64,000 nucleotides of DNA, taken from positions 744,001 to 808,000 of the forward strand of contig NZ_CP085953.1 in the NCBI RefSeq assembly GCF_020735385.1, in the 5' to 3' direction. Within the stretch, counting starts at the first letter, position 1. Every line of letters begins with the position of its first letter. The translations under genes were made by a program, and so were the position numbers. The stretch is from Granulicatella elegans. Its GTDB lineage: Bacteria; Bacillota; Bacilli; Lactobacillales; Aerococcaceae. The notes beneath the pieces were generated by a model. The model was given only the letters and a program-made list of their open reading frames with translations, was not told the origin of the DNA and did not search any database. Below, one piece after another: positions 34,622 through 44,449 of this stretch.

Positions 34622-37600
34622 TGTCGAATTTTTTCGTAGAAGCAGATTATGAAAACTCAATAATTGAATTATTTCAGAATGATTTGGGTTACGAGTACGC
34701 ATATGGTCCTGATATTGAAAGGGATTTTTACAGTCCATTATATGAAGATGTCCTAGTTGAATCTTTATATCGTTTGAATAGAGGAATACCGGATGATGCT
34801 ATTCAGGAAGCACTATATAAACTCAAAAATTTTGAAAATGGTGAGCTTGTGCAGAAAAACGCCATATTTATGGACTATCTGCAAAATGGTATTCCGGTCA
34901 GATATTTTGTTGATGGTGAAGAGCGTTCCTCTATTGTCTATCTTGTTGACTATAAAAATCCCGACAACAACTCCTTTATTGTAGCTAATCAATGGACATT
35001 TATTGAAAACTGTAATAAACGTCCTGATATAATTTTATTCTTAAATGGTTTACCAGTTGTATTAGTAGAACTAAAATCTCCTTCTCGTGAAGAAACGGAT
35101 GCTTCAGAAGCGTATAGACAGCTCCGTAACTACATGCAGGAAATTCCGTCCATGTTTATTTATAATGCTATCTGCGTTATGAGCGATCAATTGACATCTA
35201 AAGCTGGTACTATCACTTCTGGTGAAGACCGTTTTATGGAGTGGAAAACAAAGGATGGGAATTACGAAAATACACAGTATGCTCAGTTTGATACTTTCTT
35301 TGAGGGAATGTTTCAAAAAGAAAGACTGCTTGATATTATCAAGAACTTTATTTGCTTTTCAAATGAGGGGATTGATACCTTTAAAATTCTTGCCGGGTAT
35401 CATCAGTATTTTGCGGTAAGAAAAGCGATTGAATCTACAAAGCACGCTACTATTACTGACGGTAAAGGCGGTGTTTTCTGGCATACACAAGGAAGTGGTA
35501 AATCGCTTTCGATGGTGTTCTATGCTCATTTATTGCAGGAAGCATTGAATAGCCCTACTATCGTTGTACTTACAGATAGAAACGACCTTGACGACCAACT
35601 TTACGGACAGTTTGCAAAGTGTAAAGACTTTTTAAGGCAAGAGCCTATGCACGCTGAAAGTCGTGAAAACCTGAAAACTTTGCTTGCCGGCAGACAAGCA
35701 AATGGTATTATTTTTACCACAATGCAGAAATTTGAGGAGTCCGACGAACCACTGTCCGAACGAAATAATATTGTTGTTATGGCGGACGAAGCACATAGAG
35801 GGCAGTATGGACTTACCGAAAAGATAAAGATTATAAAAAATGAAGATGGTGATGAAGTAGCAAAGCGTGTTATCGGCACAGCAAGAATCATTCGTAATAC
35901 GCTTCCGAATGCCACATATATAGGATTTACAGGAACACCTATTTCATCAAAAGACCGCAGTACTCGTGAAGTATTTGGTGATTATATTGATATATATGAT
36001 ATGACACAGGCTGTTGAAGATGGAGCAACACGTCCGGTTTATTATGAGAGCCGTGTAATTAAGCTCAACCTTGATGAAACTACCTTGAAATCAATTGATG
36101 CTGAATATGATTTAATGGCTCTTAATGCTGATGAGGAAGTTATCGAAAAGAGTAAGAGAGAGCTTGGTCAGATGGAAGCAGTACTTGGGAATGATAACAC
36201 TATTAATTCTTTGGTTTGTGATATTCTTGACCACTATGAGAATAATAGAGAGAAACTGCTTACAGGTAAGGCTATGATTGTTGCGTATTCTCGTCCTATT
36301 GCCATGAAGATTTACAAGCGAATATTAGAACTTCGTCCGGATTGGACTGAGAAAGTAGGTGTTGTTATGACCTCCGGCAACAATGACCCGGAAGAATGGA
36401 GACAGATTATTGGTAATAAACGCCATAAGGATGAGCTTGCAAAGAAATTCAAAGATAACGACAGTCCTATGAAGATTGCGATTGTTGTTGATATGTGGCT
36501 AACCGGATTTGATGTGCCATCTCTTGCTACGATGTATGTTTACAAGCCTATGTCCGGACACAATCTAATGCAGGCAATTGCCCGTGTAAATCGTGTATTC
36601 AGAGATAAAGAAGGCGGGCTTGTTGTTGATTATGTTGGAATTGCTACCGCTTTAAAACAGGCGATGAACGACTATACTTCTCGTGATAAAAAGAACTATG
36701 GTGATACTGATGTCGCAAAGGTTGCATATCCGAAGTTTTTGGAGAAATTATCAGTTTGTCGAGACAAGTTTCATGGATATGATTATACCAAGTTTATGAA
36801 TGGTACAGATCTTGAGAGAGCAAAAGCTATCAGTGGTGCTGTTAACTTTATTATGGGTAGAGAAAAAGTTGATGATAAAGATTCCTTCGTAAAAGAAGCT
36901 CTTATGCTTCATCAGGCTCTTTCTCTTTGTTCTTCTTTAGTTGATGAAGATAGCAGATTTGAAGCAGCATTCTTTGAGGCTGTTCGAGTTCTTGTTCTTA
37001 GACTTACTAATACCGGTGTTGGAAAAAAGATTTCATTACCGGAAATGAATGCAAGAATAAATGAACTTTTGAAACAGAGTATTAAAAGTGATGGCGTAAT
37101 AAATTTGTTCTCAGACATCAAAGAAGAATTTTCTTTGTTTGACCCCAAATTTCTTCAGGAAGTTGCGAACATGAAAGAGAAGAATCTTGCAGTTGAACTA
37201 TTGAAAAAATTGATTGCAGAGCAAGTTTCTGTTTATCGAAGAACTAATGTAGTTAAGTCAGAAAAATTCAGCGAGATTATGCAGCGTTCTCTGAATGCTT
37301 ATCTTAACGGTATGCTTACTAATGAAGAAGTTATAGAAGAAATGTTAAAGTTGGCAAAACAGATTGCAGCAGCACATCAAGAGGGAGACAGATTAGGATT
37401 GACTGCTGATGAACTTTCTTTTTACGATGCCTTAACAAAACCACAGGCAATCAAGGACTTTTATGAAAACGAAGAGCTGATTGCAATAACAAAAGAGTTA
37501 GCAGATACTCTACGTAAGAATAAGACTATTGATTGGCAGAAGCGCGAATCAGCGAGAGCTAAAATGCGTATGCTAATCAAAAAACTTTTGAAAAAACATA

Positions 37601-37767
37601 AATATCCGCCTGAAGGAATGGATGATGCCGTTCAGACTGTTATGACACAGTGCGAACTTTGGACTGATAATTATAACTTTGATGAAGATAGAAATGTTTA
37701 TTCATATACAAATCATGCCGAGAAAACTCTCCAGTTGGTTGCAGAAGATGTAAGGAAATATGATTAA
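34621..37767 (+). CDS. hsdR: Type I restriction endonuclease subunit HsdR
   Basis: Restriction and translocation subunit, 1048 residues, complete. The N-terminal nuclease domain has RPDIILFLNGLPVVLVELKS (Asp near 136, ELK at about 150-152). The SF2 translocase has WHTQGSGKS (about 287-295), a DEAH box in MADEAHRGQ (about 386), FTGTP, and the motif VI-like ARVNRVFRDKEGG. The C-terminal helical region binds HsdM. The start is GTG 34621, overlapping the FRG stop. With hsdM and hsdS it makes a complete type I system. Confidence 0.96.
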   Translation: MSNFFVEADYENSIIELFQNDLGYEYAYGPDIERDFYSPLYEDVLVESLYRLNRGIPDDAIQEALYKLKNFENGELVQKNAIFMDYLQNGIPVRYFVDGEERSSIVYLVDYKNPDNNSFIVANQWTFIENCNKRPDIILFLNGLPVVLVELKSPSREETDASEAYRQLRNYMQEIPSMFIYNAICVMSDQLTSKAGTITSGEDRFMEWKTKDGNYENTQYAQFDTFFEGMFQKERLLDIIKNFICFSNEGIDTFKILAGYHQYFAVRKAIESTKHATITDGKGGVFWHTQGSGKSLSMVFYAHLLQEALNSPTIVVLTDRNDLDDQLYGQFAKCKDFLRQEPMHAESRENLKTLLAGRQANGIIFTTMQKFEESDEPLSERNNIVVMADEAHRGQYGLTEKIKIIKNEDGDEVAKRVIGTARIIRNTLPNATYIGFTGTPISSKDRSTREVFGDYIDIYDMTQAVEDGATRPVYYESRVIKLNLDETTLKSIDAEYDLMALNADEEVIEKSKRELGQMEAVLGNDNTINSLVCDILDHYENNREKLLTGKAMIVAYSRPIAMKIYKRILELRPDWTEKVGVVMTSGNNDPEEWRQIIGNKRHKDELAKKFKDNDSPMKIAIVVDMWLTGFDVPSLATMYVYKPMSGHNLMQAIARVNRVFRDKEGGLVVDYVGIATALKQAMNDYTSRDKKNYGDTDVAKVAYPKFLEKLSVCRDKFHGYDYTKFMNGTDLERAKAISGAVNFIMGREKVDDKDSFVKEALMLHQALSLCSSLVDEDSRFEAAFFEAVRVLVLRLTNTGVGKKISLPEMNARINELLKQSIKSDGVINLFSDIKEEFSLFDPKFLQEVANMKEKNLAVELLKKLIAEQVSVYRRTNVVKSEKFSEIMQRSLNAYLNGMLTNEEVIEEMLKLAKQIAAAHQEGDRLGLTADELSFYDALTKPQAIKDFYENEELIAITKELADTLRKNKTIDWQKRESARAKMRMLIKKLLKKHKYPPEGMDDAVQTVMTQCELWTDNYNFDEDRNVYSYTNHAEKTLQLVAEDVRKYD

Positions 37768-37811
37768 TTAGTTTAAGCGGCATAGACTGGTGTGCTGAGA
37801 GAGGGCAAGTT

Positions 37812-38489
37812 ATGGCAAAAGGAATAATATATTTAATGACTACAGTCGTTTCTGGTCTTATCAAGATTGGCAAGACAGGAAATGAGCAATTTGAAAATAG
37901 AATGAGATTTTTAGAAAGCAATGGATATGCGAATATAACAGGACTAAAAAGGGAGTTTGCTATAGAAGTAGATGGATATGATGAAAAAGAAAAACTTATT
38001 CATGATATTTTTAGCAAAAGTAGAATTGTCGGTACCGAACTATTTGCGTTAGATATAGAGGTGGCAAAATCCTTATTATCTTCTTTAGATGGTAAACAAA
38101 TTTATCCTAAAGATAAAAGCAAAAAAGAAGTATTCAAAGAATCTACAGAAGAAATAAAACTTAAAACTGAGGGTGGATTTATTCCAGATGGAGAGTATGT
38201 ATTAAATCGTAACATAAAAGGTTTTGGAAAAGTGAAAGGGAAAGCTATAGTTAAAGATGGAGTCTTTACAGTGTTGAAAGGAAGTTTTTGTGGTAACACC
38301 GGCAAAGGTTATGTACCTTCTATTAGAAGAAATGTGAAGATAAAAGATAATATATTACAAGAAGATATTGTATGTATGAATCCATCAAGTGCCGGGTGGA
38401 TAGTCATTGGCAAATCTAATAATGGATGGGTAGAATGGAAAGACTTACAAGGGAATCTTATCGAAAAATATAGAGATAAAGAAAAGTAG
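37812..38489 (+). CDS. GIY-YIG (T5orf172/MUG113-type) protein with DUF4357
   Basis: 225 residues. The N-terminal part (about 1-90) resembles the T5orf172 GIY-YIG nuclease group: GIIYLMTT, GLIKIGKTG and later an Arg-containing helix (FENRMRFLE). The C-terminal part (about 150-210) is DUF4357-like with the GYVPSIRRNVKI and SSAGWIVIGKSNNGWVEWKD pattern. Such proteins are common next to restriction systems. It lies 44 bases after hsdR; ribosome binding by GAGGGCAAG is weak. Confidence 0.78.
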   Translation: MAKGIIYLMTTVVSGLIKIGKTGNEQFENRMRFLESNGYANITGLKREFAIEVDGYDEKEKLIHDIFSKSRIVGTELFALDIEVAKSLLSSLDGKQIYPKDKSKKEVFKESTEEIKLKTEGGFIPDGEYVLNRNIKGFGKVKGKAIVKDGVFTVLKGSFCGNTGKGYVPSIRRNVKIKDNILQEDIVCMNPSSAGWIVIGKSNNGWVEWKDLQGNLIEKYRDKEK

Positions 38490-38535
38490 CTGATACATAA
38501 ATTGGCTATCATAAAATATAGCGAGAGGTAAGATT

Positions 38536-39396
38536 ATGCCAAATTTAAAAGCAAAAGAATATAGGCAATTTGAAAATATTAAATATGTTAGACAAGACGG
38601 GAGCGAATATTGGAGTGCAAGAGAGCTTGCCATCGTGCTTGACTATGTTCAGTGGAGAAATTTTCAAAAGGTCATAGATAGAGCGATGATTGCTTGTGAA
38701 AATAGTGGACATGAAATAGAATACGATTTTGCTGAGGTCAGCAAAATCGTGGAAGCAGGTGCTACAAGTAAGTCTATAAAAGATTATGAACTTACGAGAT
38801 ATGCTTGCTATTTGATTGTGCAAAACGGTGATCCGAGAAAAGAGGTTATTGCACTTGGCCAAACCTATTTTGCTATTCAAACATATCGTCAAGAAATAGC
38901 AGATCATTTTAATCAGCTTGATGAAGATAGAAGAAGGCTTGTTGTTCGTGGAGATATTAAACAGTGGAATCAGCTTTTGGTAGAAACAGCACATGATGCA
39001 GGAGTCATCACAAATGAAGAATTTGCTATATTCCAAAATGCAGGATATATGGGACTGTATGGTGGATTAGATGTAGAAGATATACATGACAGAAAAGGCT
39101 TAACTGCGAGACAAAAAATTCTGGATTATATGGGAAGCACCGAATTGATTGCTAATTTATTTAGAATTTCACAGACTGAAGAAAAGCTAAGGAAGGACAA
39201 AATTGAAGGTGCAGAAGCTGCAACAAAGGTTCATTACTCAGTAGGAAAAGAAGTGAGAAGTGCTATTGAAAAAATTGGTGGCACTATGCCGGAAGATTTG
39301 CCTGTTCCGGAGAAAAGCATTCAACAAATAGAAAAGGAACAAATGAAACGTCTAAAAGATAAAGCGAAAAAGGGCAAATTGATGTTGGATGAATAA
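38536..39396 (+). CDS. dinD: DinD-like protein
   Basis: DNA-damage-inducible protein D family, 286 residues. An N-terminal BRO/KilA-N-like part (about 8-100) has EYWSARELAIVLDYVQWRNF and RYACYLIVQNGDPRK; the C-terminal part contains MGSTELIANLFRISQTEEKL and GKEVRSAIEKIGGTMPEDLP, typical of DinD. E. coli DinD inhibits RecA strand exchange. Family members are frequent in restriction islands. GAGAGG precedes ATG 38536. Confidence 0.85.
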   Translation: MPNLKAKEYRQFENIKYVRQDGSEYWSARELAIVLDYVQWRNFQKVIDRAMIACENSGHEIEYDFAEVSKIVEAGATSKSIKDYELTRYACYLIVQNGDPRKEVIALGQTYFAIQTYRQEIADHFNQLDEDRRRLVVRGDIKQWNQLLVETAHDAGVITNEEFAIFQNAGYMGLYGGLDVEDIHDRKGLTARQKILDYMGSTELIANLFRISQTEEKLRKDKIEGAEAATKVHYSVGKEVRSAIEKIGGTMPEDLPVPEKSIQQIEKEQMKRLKDKAKKGKLMLDE

Positions 39397-39423
39397 TATT
39401 TGTCCAAAGAAAATCATTCATAT

Positions 39424-39566
39424 TGTAGTATCACCATTGATACTGTTTTGATACTAAAAAACTCTAAAACCACAAATAATAGGTATAGAAATAGCTAAAA
39501 ACAGAAGCTGAAATGATACTGATATAAAATTAAAGAAACAAATATGCCATGGTAATTATTGAGTTT
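39424..39566 (+). repeat. Direct repeat copy B with oriT-like inverted repeat
   Basis: Partner of 26,288-26,436. AGTATCA (39427-39433) and TGATACT (39438-39444) form an exact 7-bp inverted repeat, followed by another TGATACT-like unit and the conserved end GTAATTATTGAG. It sits directly before the relaxase remnant, where an origin of transfer is expected. Confidence 0.7.
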
Positions 39567-39960
39567 GAGTAACAGAAACAACTTACCAAGAAACAATCTG
39601 GTTCAAGAATAACTACATTAGCACACCATTTGATTCAATCCTTTGTTCCGGAAGAAGTCAGCTTTGAAGAAGCACATCAAGTGGGAATTGAACTTTGCAA
39701 AAAAATTAGGCGGGAAATAGGAGTATGTTTTAGCGACACATATCGATAAAGACTATATCCACAATCACATCATTTTTAATTTCATTGGTGTTGATGAGGG
39801 CAAAGTTTACCATTCCTATTATGGCTCATATATGAATATCAGAAATCAAAGTGATAAACTTTCATGGGAACAAAAGAGGATAAAGGGAGTCGTTAAGCAT
39901 ATTCAAATCTGTATCAGCAAAAAAAGAGCATTATCAAGGTTATCGCAGAAATCTGAATGA
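39567..39960 (+). pseudogene. Decayed MOB relaxase
   Basis: Broken frames read LAHHLIQSFVPEEVSFEEAH (in part) and, after a frameshift near 39,720, EYVLATHIDKDYIHNHIIFN and KVYHSYYGSYMNIRNQSDKL. HIDKDYIHNH is the metal-binding motif of relaxases. The N-terminal Tyr region is missing or damaged and there are in-frame stops, so it is inactive. Confidence 0.8.
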
Positions 39961-39970
39961 TAAAAATTAT

Positions 39971-40339
39971 ATGATGATGAACCGAAAAGATAGAGAAGCC
40001 TATCAGAAATTCTATGAGGAAATAGATATTTTTCTTAAGCAAATTCCGAATTTGAAAGGTACTGTATTAGAAGGATTGAAGACAAAATCAGGTAAAAATC
40101 TTTTTAGGAAATTAAACGAGCATTCTAAAGAATTGCAAGCTAAACAACAGGAGATAATCAAGGAACATAATTCATTAGCAGCACAGTATGAGGAGTTGGA
40201 ACATCTGAAAGTTAATATGAATGAGTACCTTGGAAAAAGTAAAGTAGAGAAAAAAGAGTCGGTTATTGGTGCTGTTAAGAAATATAAAAGAAAAATAGAT
40301 AAAACAGTTGAACGAGTCATAGTAGGAAGAATGAAATAG
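39971..40339 (+). pseudogene. Downstream relaxase fragment, coiled-coil rich
   Basis: An open frame of 122 residues in the position of a relaxase C-terminal part. It is charged and helical (EHSKELQAKQQEIIKEHNSL) and ends with a basic tail. It could still be translated, but ATG 39971 has no clear ribosome binding site. Probably the tail of the decayed relaxase gene. Confidence 0.5.
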
Positions 40340-40353
40340 AGTTATAAAAGTAA

Positions 40354-40391
40354 ATGGAGAGTATTATTAGTTTGATGCTCTCCATTTTTTG
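40354..40391 (+). terminator. Terminator after the relaxase remnant
   Basis: ATGGAGAG (40354-40361) and CTCTCCAT (40378-40385) pair and are followed by T6. Confidence 0.75.
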
Positions 40392-40493
40392 ATGCAGTTA
40401 GCATCTTGTTTTTTATTAAAAACATAGAAGAAATAGGCAAAATATGCTATAATGCCTACTAAATAGATTAAAATGTGACAAGGTGGGATAATT

Positions 40494-40580
40494 ATATCAA
40501 GTCTTAATGTTATTGATGTAATAAAAGAATTAGACATTTCTAAGTCATATTTATATAAATTAATGATTCGGGTGTCATAA
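40494..40580 (+). pseudogene. Remnant of a small HTH/excisionase-like gene
   Basis: A 28-codon frame reads SLNVIDVIKELDISKSYLYK, the opening of a MerR/excisionase-type HTH, and stops early at 40578. AAGGTGGG precedes it, and TATGCTATAATG near 40,442-40,453 could be its -10. The rest of the gene is gone. Confidence 0.4.
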
Positions 40581-40658
40581 CTATGTGAAAAAATAAAAAC
40601 TTGACTTTAGATTTTAATAAAGCTGAATTTTTATGTACATAACAAGGGAGATGGACAA

Positions 40659-43600
40659 ATGAACAAAAAATTGATGGCTATTTTTGTTTCTTTAGTGCTA
40701 ATATTTACTTTTTTTATGCCTAAAAGTATTTTAGCTCATTCAAACGAAACAATGATAGAACCAAAAACAGATAAAATTCAATTAGAAGAATCATCAGAAA
40801 ACCGTGAAGAAAGTCATGAAAAAAACGATGAAGTAAGCACCTACAATGATGCTAGCGAAAAAACTGCTTGGATAGAATTAGTAGAAAAAGTTGCTTCTTC
40901 ACAAGCTGATACTTCTATAAATATTAATAAAAATATAGATGCGGATCCAGCTAATGATAAGCAAACAATTTTAATAAAAAACGGACAAAACATAGCCTTA
41001 AAGGGAAATGGAAGTCTAAAGGGTTTTGGATTTAATAGTATTAAAATTGAAAAAGGTGGAAGCTTGACTATAGATGGACCTTCTACTTCAAATGCTCAAA
41101 TTATAGTTGAAGGTAAATTAAATATTAAAAGTGGAAAAATTTCAGATACAAAACTTGAAGGCCCAACCATACTTGTAAATGGTGGAGACTTCACAATGTC
41201 AGGTGGAGAGTTTAGTGGAAATGAAGCGGTTGATAGTCAAACACCAAAACCTGATAATTTGAGAAAGACTGAAAAGTATTATAATTATGCTCCAATCACC
41301 TTATATGGAGGAACTCTTAATATATCAGGAGGCAAAGTTTCTAATAACAAAGGTTTCTTACGAGGTGGAGCTATAGGTGCCTGGGGAACAGACACATCTA
41401 AAATAAATGTAAAAATTTCAGGTGGAGAAATTACAGAAAATGCTGCAAGCCACAATAAGGTATATGCATGGGGCGGCGCTATTTTTATGGAAAATGCTGA
41501 ATTTGAAATGACTGCAGGTTCAATTACCAAAAATACTGCTGAACTTGGTGGCGGACTCTCGTTGAGTAAAACAAATGCTAAAATTTCAGGTGGGACTATA
41601 AGTGAAAATACAAATGGCGACTATAATGGTAAAGGTGGCGGAATTTTTGGATTAAATTCCAATATCATAGTAGAAGCAGGAAGTTTCTTCAAGAATCATG
41701 CAAATGGTCTTGGTGGTGGCCTATTTTTAGATACTTGTAACTTTACAATAAATGGTGGTCATTTTGTAGAAAACTCTTCTCTAAAAAGTGGCGGAGCCAT
41801 AGCAACAGTTGGTACAAGTAAAGGACAAATTAATGCTGGACTATTTGAAAGTAATAATTCAAACGGATTCTGGGGTGGTGGAGCCATTTATAATGATACA
41901 AAATGTGAATTGACTATTAACAGAGCTCTAATAAAAAATAATGAAAGTAAGGGACGCTTATTAATTGGAGCTGGCAATAAACCAATATCTCGCCAAGGTG
42001 GTGGAGTATGGAACTGTCCGACAGGACATACAATAATTAATATAACCAATGGTGTGGCACTCTTTGATAACATAGCTTCAAACTTGGAATATAGTACTGC
42101 GGCTAAAGGCTCAGGAGATGACTTTGAAAATATAACAAAATATGAATTTGGAGAAGCTGTAGGAAGTTCTTCTGTAAAGCTCGCTTCAAGAATGTTAGGT
42201 GGTGGTTATAGACTATGGTATCAAGATGGTTCATTCCAAGGTATTCATAACAATTGGCCTGAAGATCAACAAACACCAAGGTACAATCCTGAAAATCCTG
42301 GCAAACCACTTCCTTACAATACTGTAATAGAGGAGAAAAAAGGAGCTCAACTTGCTTACAAGTCAGTTCCTACGCAAGAATCAAAAAACCTAGCAGAACA
42401 AGTGGCAACTACAATATTTAAAAATAATTTTGCCCAAGGAACCGGCATAAGTGGCGGAGCTATTACAAACAACGGTAAGCTTATATTTGGTGAAGATAAA
42501 CCATACAAGATACAAATTACAAAGTCTTGGTTTGGGGATGATGAAAAAACAAGACCAGAAGAAATAGTTTTACAAATGTATGTAGGTGAACATTACATAC
42601 AAGATATTAAACTAACAAAAGAGGGTAACTGGACTGCTACAATTGAAGATTTTCCAGATCCAGATACCTTAATCGACAACAAAACCGGTAAGCTTTTACC
42701 TATAAACTTTAAAGAAAAAGATAGTGGTAAATATATCCTATCTGAAGTGAAAAGAGAAAAAGATAGTAAAGAAAGTCTTTATATTATTCATTTAGAAAAC
42801 TCATTAAAAACATCTATCAAGGTTAATAAAATTTGGAATGACAATAATAACCAAGCTGGCTTACGACCAGACAGTATTACTGTAGCCCTACTTGCAAATG
42901 GTAAAGAAACTGGAAAAACTATTGAGTTAAATAAAGGCAATGATTGGAAAGGTGAATTTAATGATTTACCATCTCATAATAATGGCGAATTAATTAAATA
43001 CACTATCAAAGAAGTGAATGTCGCTAATGGTTACACTTCAACTATAGAAGGGGATATTACAAAAGGATATACTATCAAAAATAGCTATATTCCACCACAA
43101 ACTCCACCAGAAAAGACCGAAGTAGGAGTAGAAAAAATCTGGAAAGACGAAAATAATGCAGACGGCAAGAGACCAGAGGAAATTACAGTCCACTTATATA
43201 AAAATGGCAAACTATTCCAAACAAGAAAAATAAGTGGAAAAGATGGTTGGAAAGTAGTGTTTAAGGATCTTGACAAGTATGAAGATGGCAAGGAAATTCT
43301 TTATACCATAAAAGAAGAAAAGGTCGAAGGCTATACAGGGGAAGTAAGTGGAAATGTTAAAGAAGGTTTTGTGTTAACCAACACAAGAAAGCCAGAGATT
43401 CCACCACAAACCCCACCAGAAAAGACCGAAGTAGGAGTAGAAAAAATCTGGAAAGATGAAAATAATGCAGACGGCAAGAGACCAGAGGAAATTACAGTCC
43501 ACTTATATAAAAATGGCAAACTATTCCAAACAAGAAAAATAAGTGGAAAAGATGGTTGGAAAGTGGTATTTAAGGATCTTGACAAGTATGAAGATGGCAA

Positions 43601-43856
43601 GGAAATTCTTTATACCATAAAAGAAGAAAAGGTCGAAGGTTATACAGGGGAAGTAAGTGGAAATGTTAAAGAAGGTTTTGTGTTAACCAACACAAGAAAG
43701 CCAGAGATTCCACCAGAAACTCCACGGGAAGAACCAAAGAAACCACAACTCCCAAGTACAGGTGAAAACATTTCCCTTATTCATTATAAAATGTTGGCTT
43801 TATCTATAATTGGTCTTGCGTATATTTTTAGAAAAAGAATAATAAATAGGGACTAA
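40659..43856 (+). CDS. LPXTG surface protein with Cna-B domains
   Basis: 1065-residue cell-wall-anchored protein. Signal peptide 1-28 (LMAIFVSLVLIFTFFMPK core). Residues about 95-560 hold many GG-containing repeats (SGGKVSNN, GGAIGAWG, GGGLSLSK), typical of a parallel beta-helix adhesin. Four Cna-B domains follow (about 608-710, 710-805, 815-918, 918-1020), each with the V-x-K-x-W Lys and a Y-T-I-K-E Glu expected for isopeptide bonds. The sortase motif LPSTG, a hydrophobic segment and the basic tail RKRIINRD end the protein. GGGAG precedes ATG 40659. A role in adhesion is inferred. Its base use is AT-rich like the mobile region. Confidence 0.92.
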   Translation: MNKKLMAIFVSLVLIFTFFMPKSILAHSNETMIEPKTDKIQLEESSENREESHEKNDEVSTYNDASEKTAWIELVEKVASSQADTSININKNIDADPANDKQTILIKNGQNIALKGNGSLKGFGFNSIKIEKGGSLTIDGPSTSNAQIIVEGKLNIKSGKISDTKLEGPTILVNGGDFTMSGGEFSGNEAVDSQTPKPDNLRKTEKYYNYAPITLYGGTLNISGGKVSNNKGFLRGGAIGAWGTDTSKINVKISGGEITENAASHNKVYAWGGAIFMENAEFEMTAGSITKNTAELGGGLSLSKTNAKISGGTISENTNGDYNGKGGGIFGLNSNIIVEAGSFFKNHANGLGGGLFLDTCNFTINGGHFVENSSLKSGGAIATVGTSKGQINAGLFESNNSNGFWGGGAIYNDTKCELTINRALIKNNESKGRLLIGAGNKPISRQGGGVWNCPTGHTIINITNGVALFDNIASNLEYSTAAKGSGDDFENITKYEFGEAVGSSSVKLASRMLGGGYRLWYQDGSFQGIHNNWPEDQQTPRYNPENPGKPLPYNTVIEEKKGAQLAYKSVPTQESKNLAEQVATTIFKNNFAQGTGISGGAITNNGKLIFGEDKPYKIQITKSWFGDDEKTRPEEIVLQMYVGEHYIQDIKLTKEGNWTATIEDFPDPDTLIDNKTGKLLPINFKEKDSGKYILSEVKREKDSKESLYIIHLENSLKTSIKVNKIWNDNNNQAGLRPDSITVALLANGKETGKTIELNKGNDWKGEFNDLPSHNNGELIKYTIKEVNVANGYTSTIEGDITKGYTIKNSYIPPQTPPEKTEVGVEKIWKDENNADGKRPEEITVHLYKNGKLFQTRKISGKDGWKVVFKDLDKYEDGKEILYTIKEEKVEGYTGEVSGNVKEGFVLTNTRKPEIPPQTPPEKTEVGVEKIWKDENNADGKRPEEITVHLYKNGKLFQTRKISGKDGWKVVFKDLDKYEDGKEILYTIKEEKVEGYTGEVSGNVKEGFVLTNTRKPEIPPETPREEPKKPQLPSTGENISLIHYKMLALSIIGLAYIFRKRIINRD
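43092..43709 (+). repeat. Two near-identical 309-bp Cna-B tandem repeats
   Basis: Units start at 43092 and 43401, 309 bp (103 codons) apart. They differ only at a few mostly silent positions, so the duplication is recent or kept uniform by recombination. Confidence 0.92.
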
Positions 43857-43892
43857 GAAGAGAAAATATATGTAAATTAAAAATTTAGCATT

Positions 43893-43932
43893 AAAGCTGG
43901 AGATGATTAAAATAATTATCTCTGGCTTTTTG
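43893..43932 (+). terminator. Terminator of the surface protein gene
   Basis: AAAGCTGGAGAT pairs with ATCTCTGGCTTT (one or two mismatches), followed by T's. Confidence 0.65.
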
Positions 43933-44004
43933 TGGTTCTTTGTCAAATAGGGTTGATGAAACAATTTTAGTGAAGGGATGAAGCCCTTTTTGTATACACT
44001 ATAA

Positions 44005-44163
<159 letters not shown>

Positions 44164-44420
44164 AATTGTACATTTTTAGATTGACGTTTATACAGTTTTT
44201 GATTGAATTTTTTGTTTTAAAAATTTATGTAAATTTCTATTGAATACTCTAGCAAAGGTCTTTAAAAATTGTATCATTCCACTAAAAAAATTGTAGCCAA
44301 ACAGTCAAATAAAAGTGGTTATGAACATTTTCAAAGCTCAAAATGATAACCGTTTTTTCGGAATCTTTCCTAAAACGTTTAGAAAATAGTGTGAAATAAT
44401 GATTGATTTTTAAAATTTTC
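44164..44420. other. AT-rich stretch before the xfp promoter
   Basis: No gene is seen. Short inverted repeats such as GTTATTTTT/AAAAATAAC-like tracts occur but none is convincing. Confidence 0.35.
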
Positions 44421-44449
44421 TTGACAAGTAAAAAAAGATATGTTAAATA
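44421..44449 (+). promoter_or_regulatory. Promoter of xfp
   Basis: TTGACA (44421-44426), a 17-base spacer and TAAATA (44444-44449), about 85 bases before the start. A consensus -35 fits the strong expression implied by the gene's codon use. Confidence 0.65.

Noticed and set aside
43085-43600. Identical minus-strand ORFs opposite the Cna-B repeats
   Set aside because: They are mirror frames of a duplicated coding repeat, not genes.
43092-43709. CRISPR-like direct repeats
   Set aside because: The 309-bp tandem units are coding Cna-B repeats without spacers. No CRISPR array or cas gene was seen anywhere in the window.
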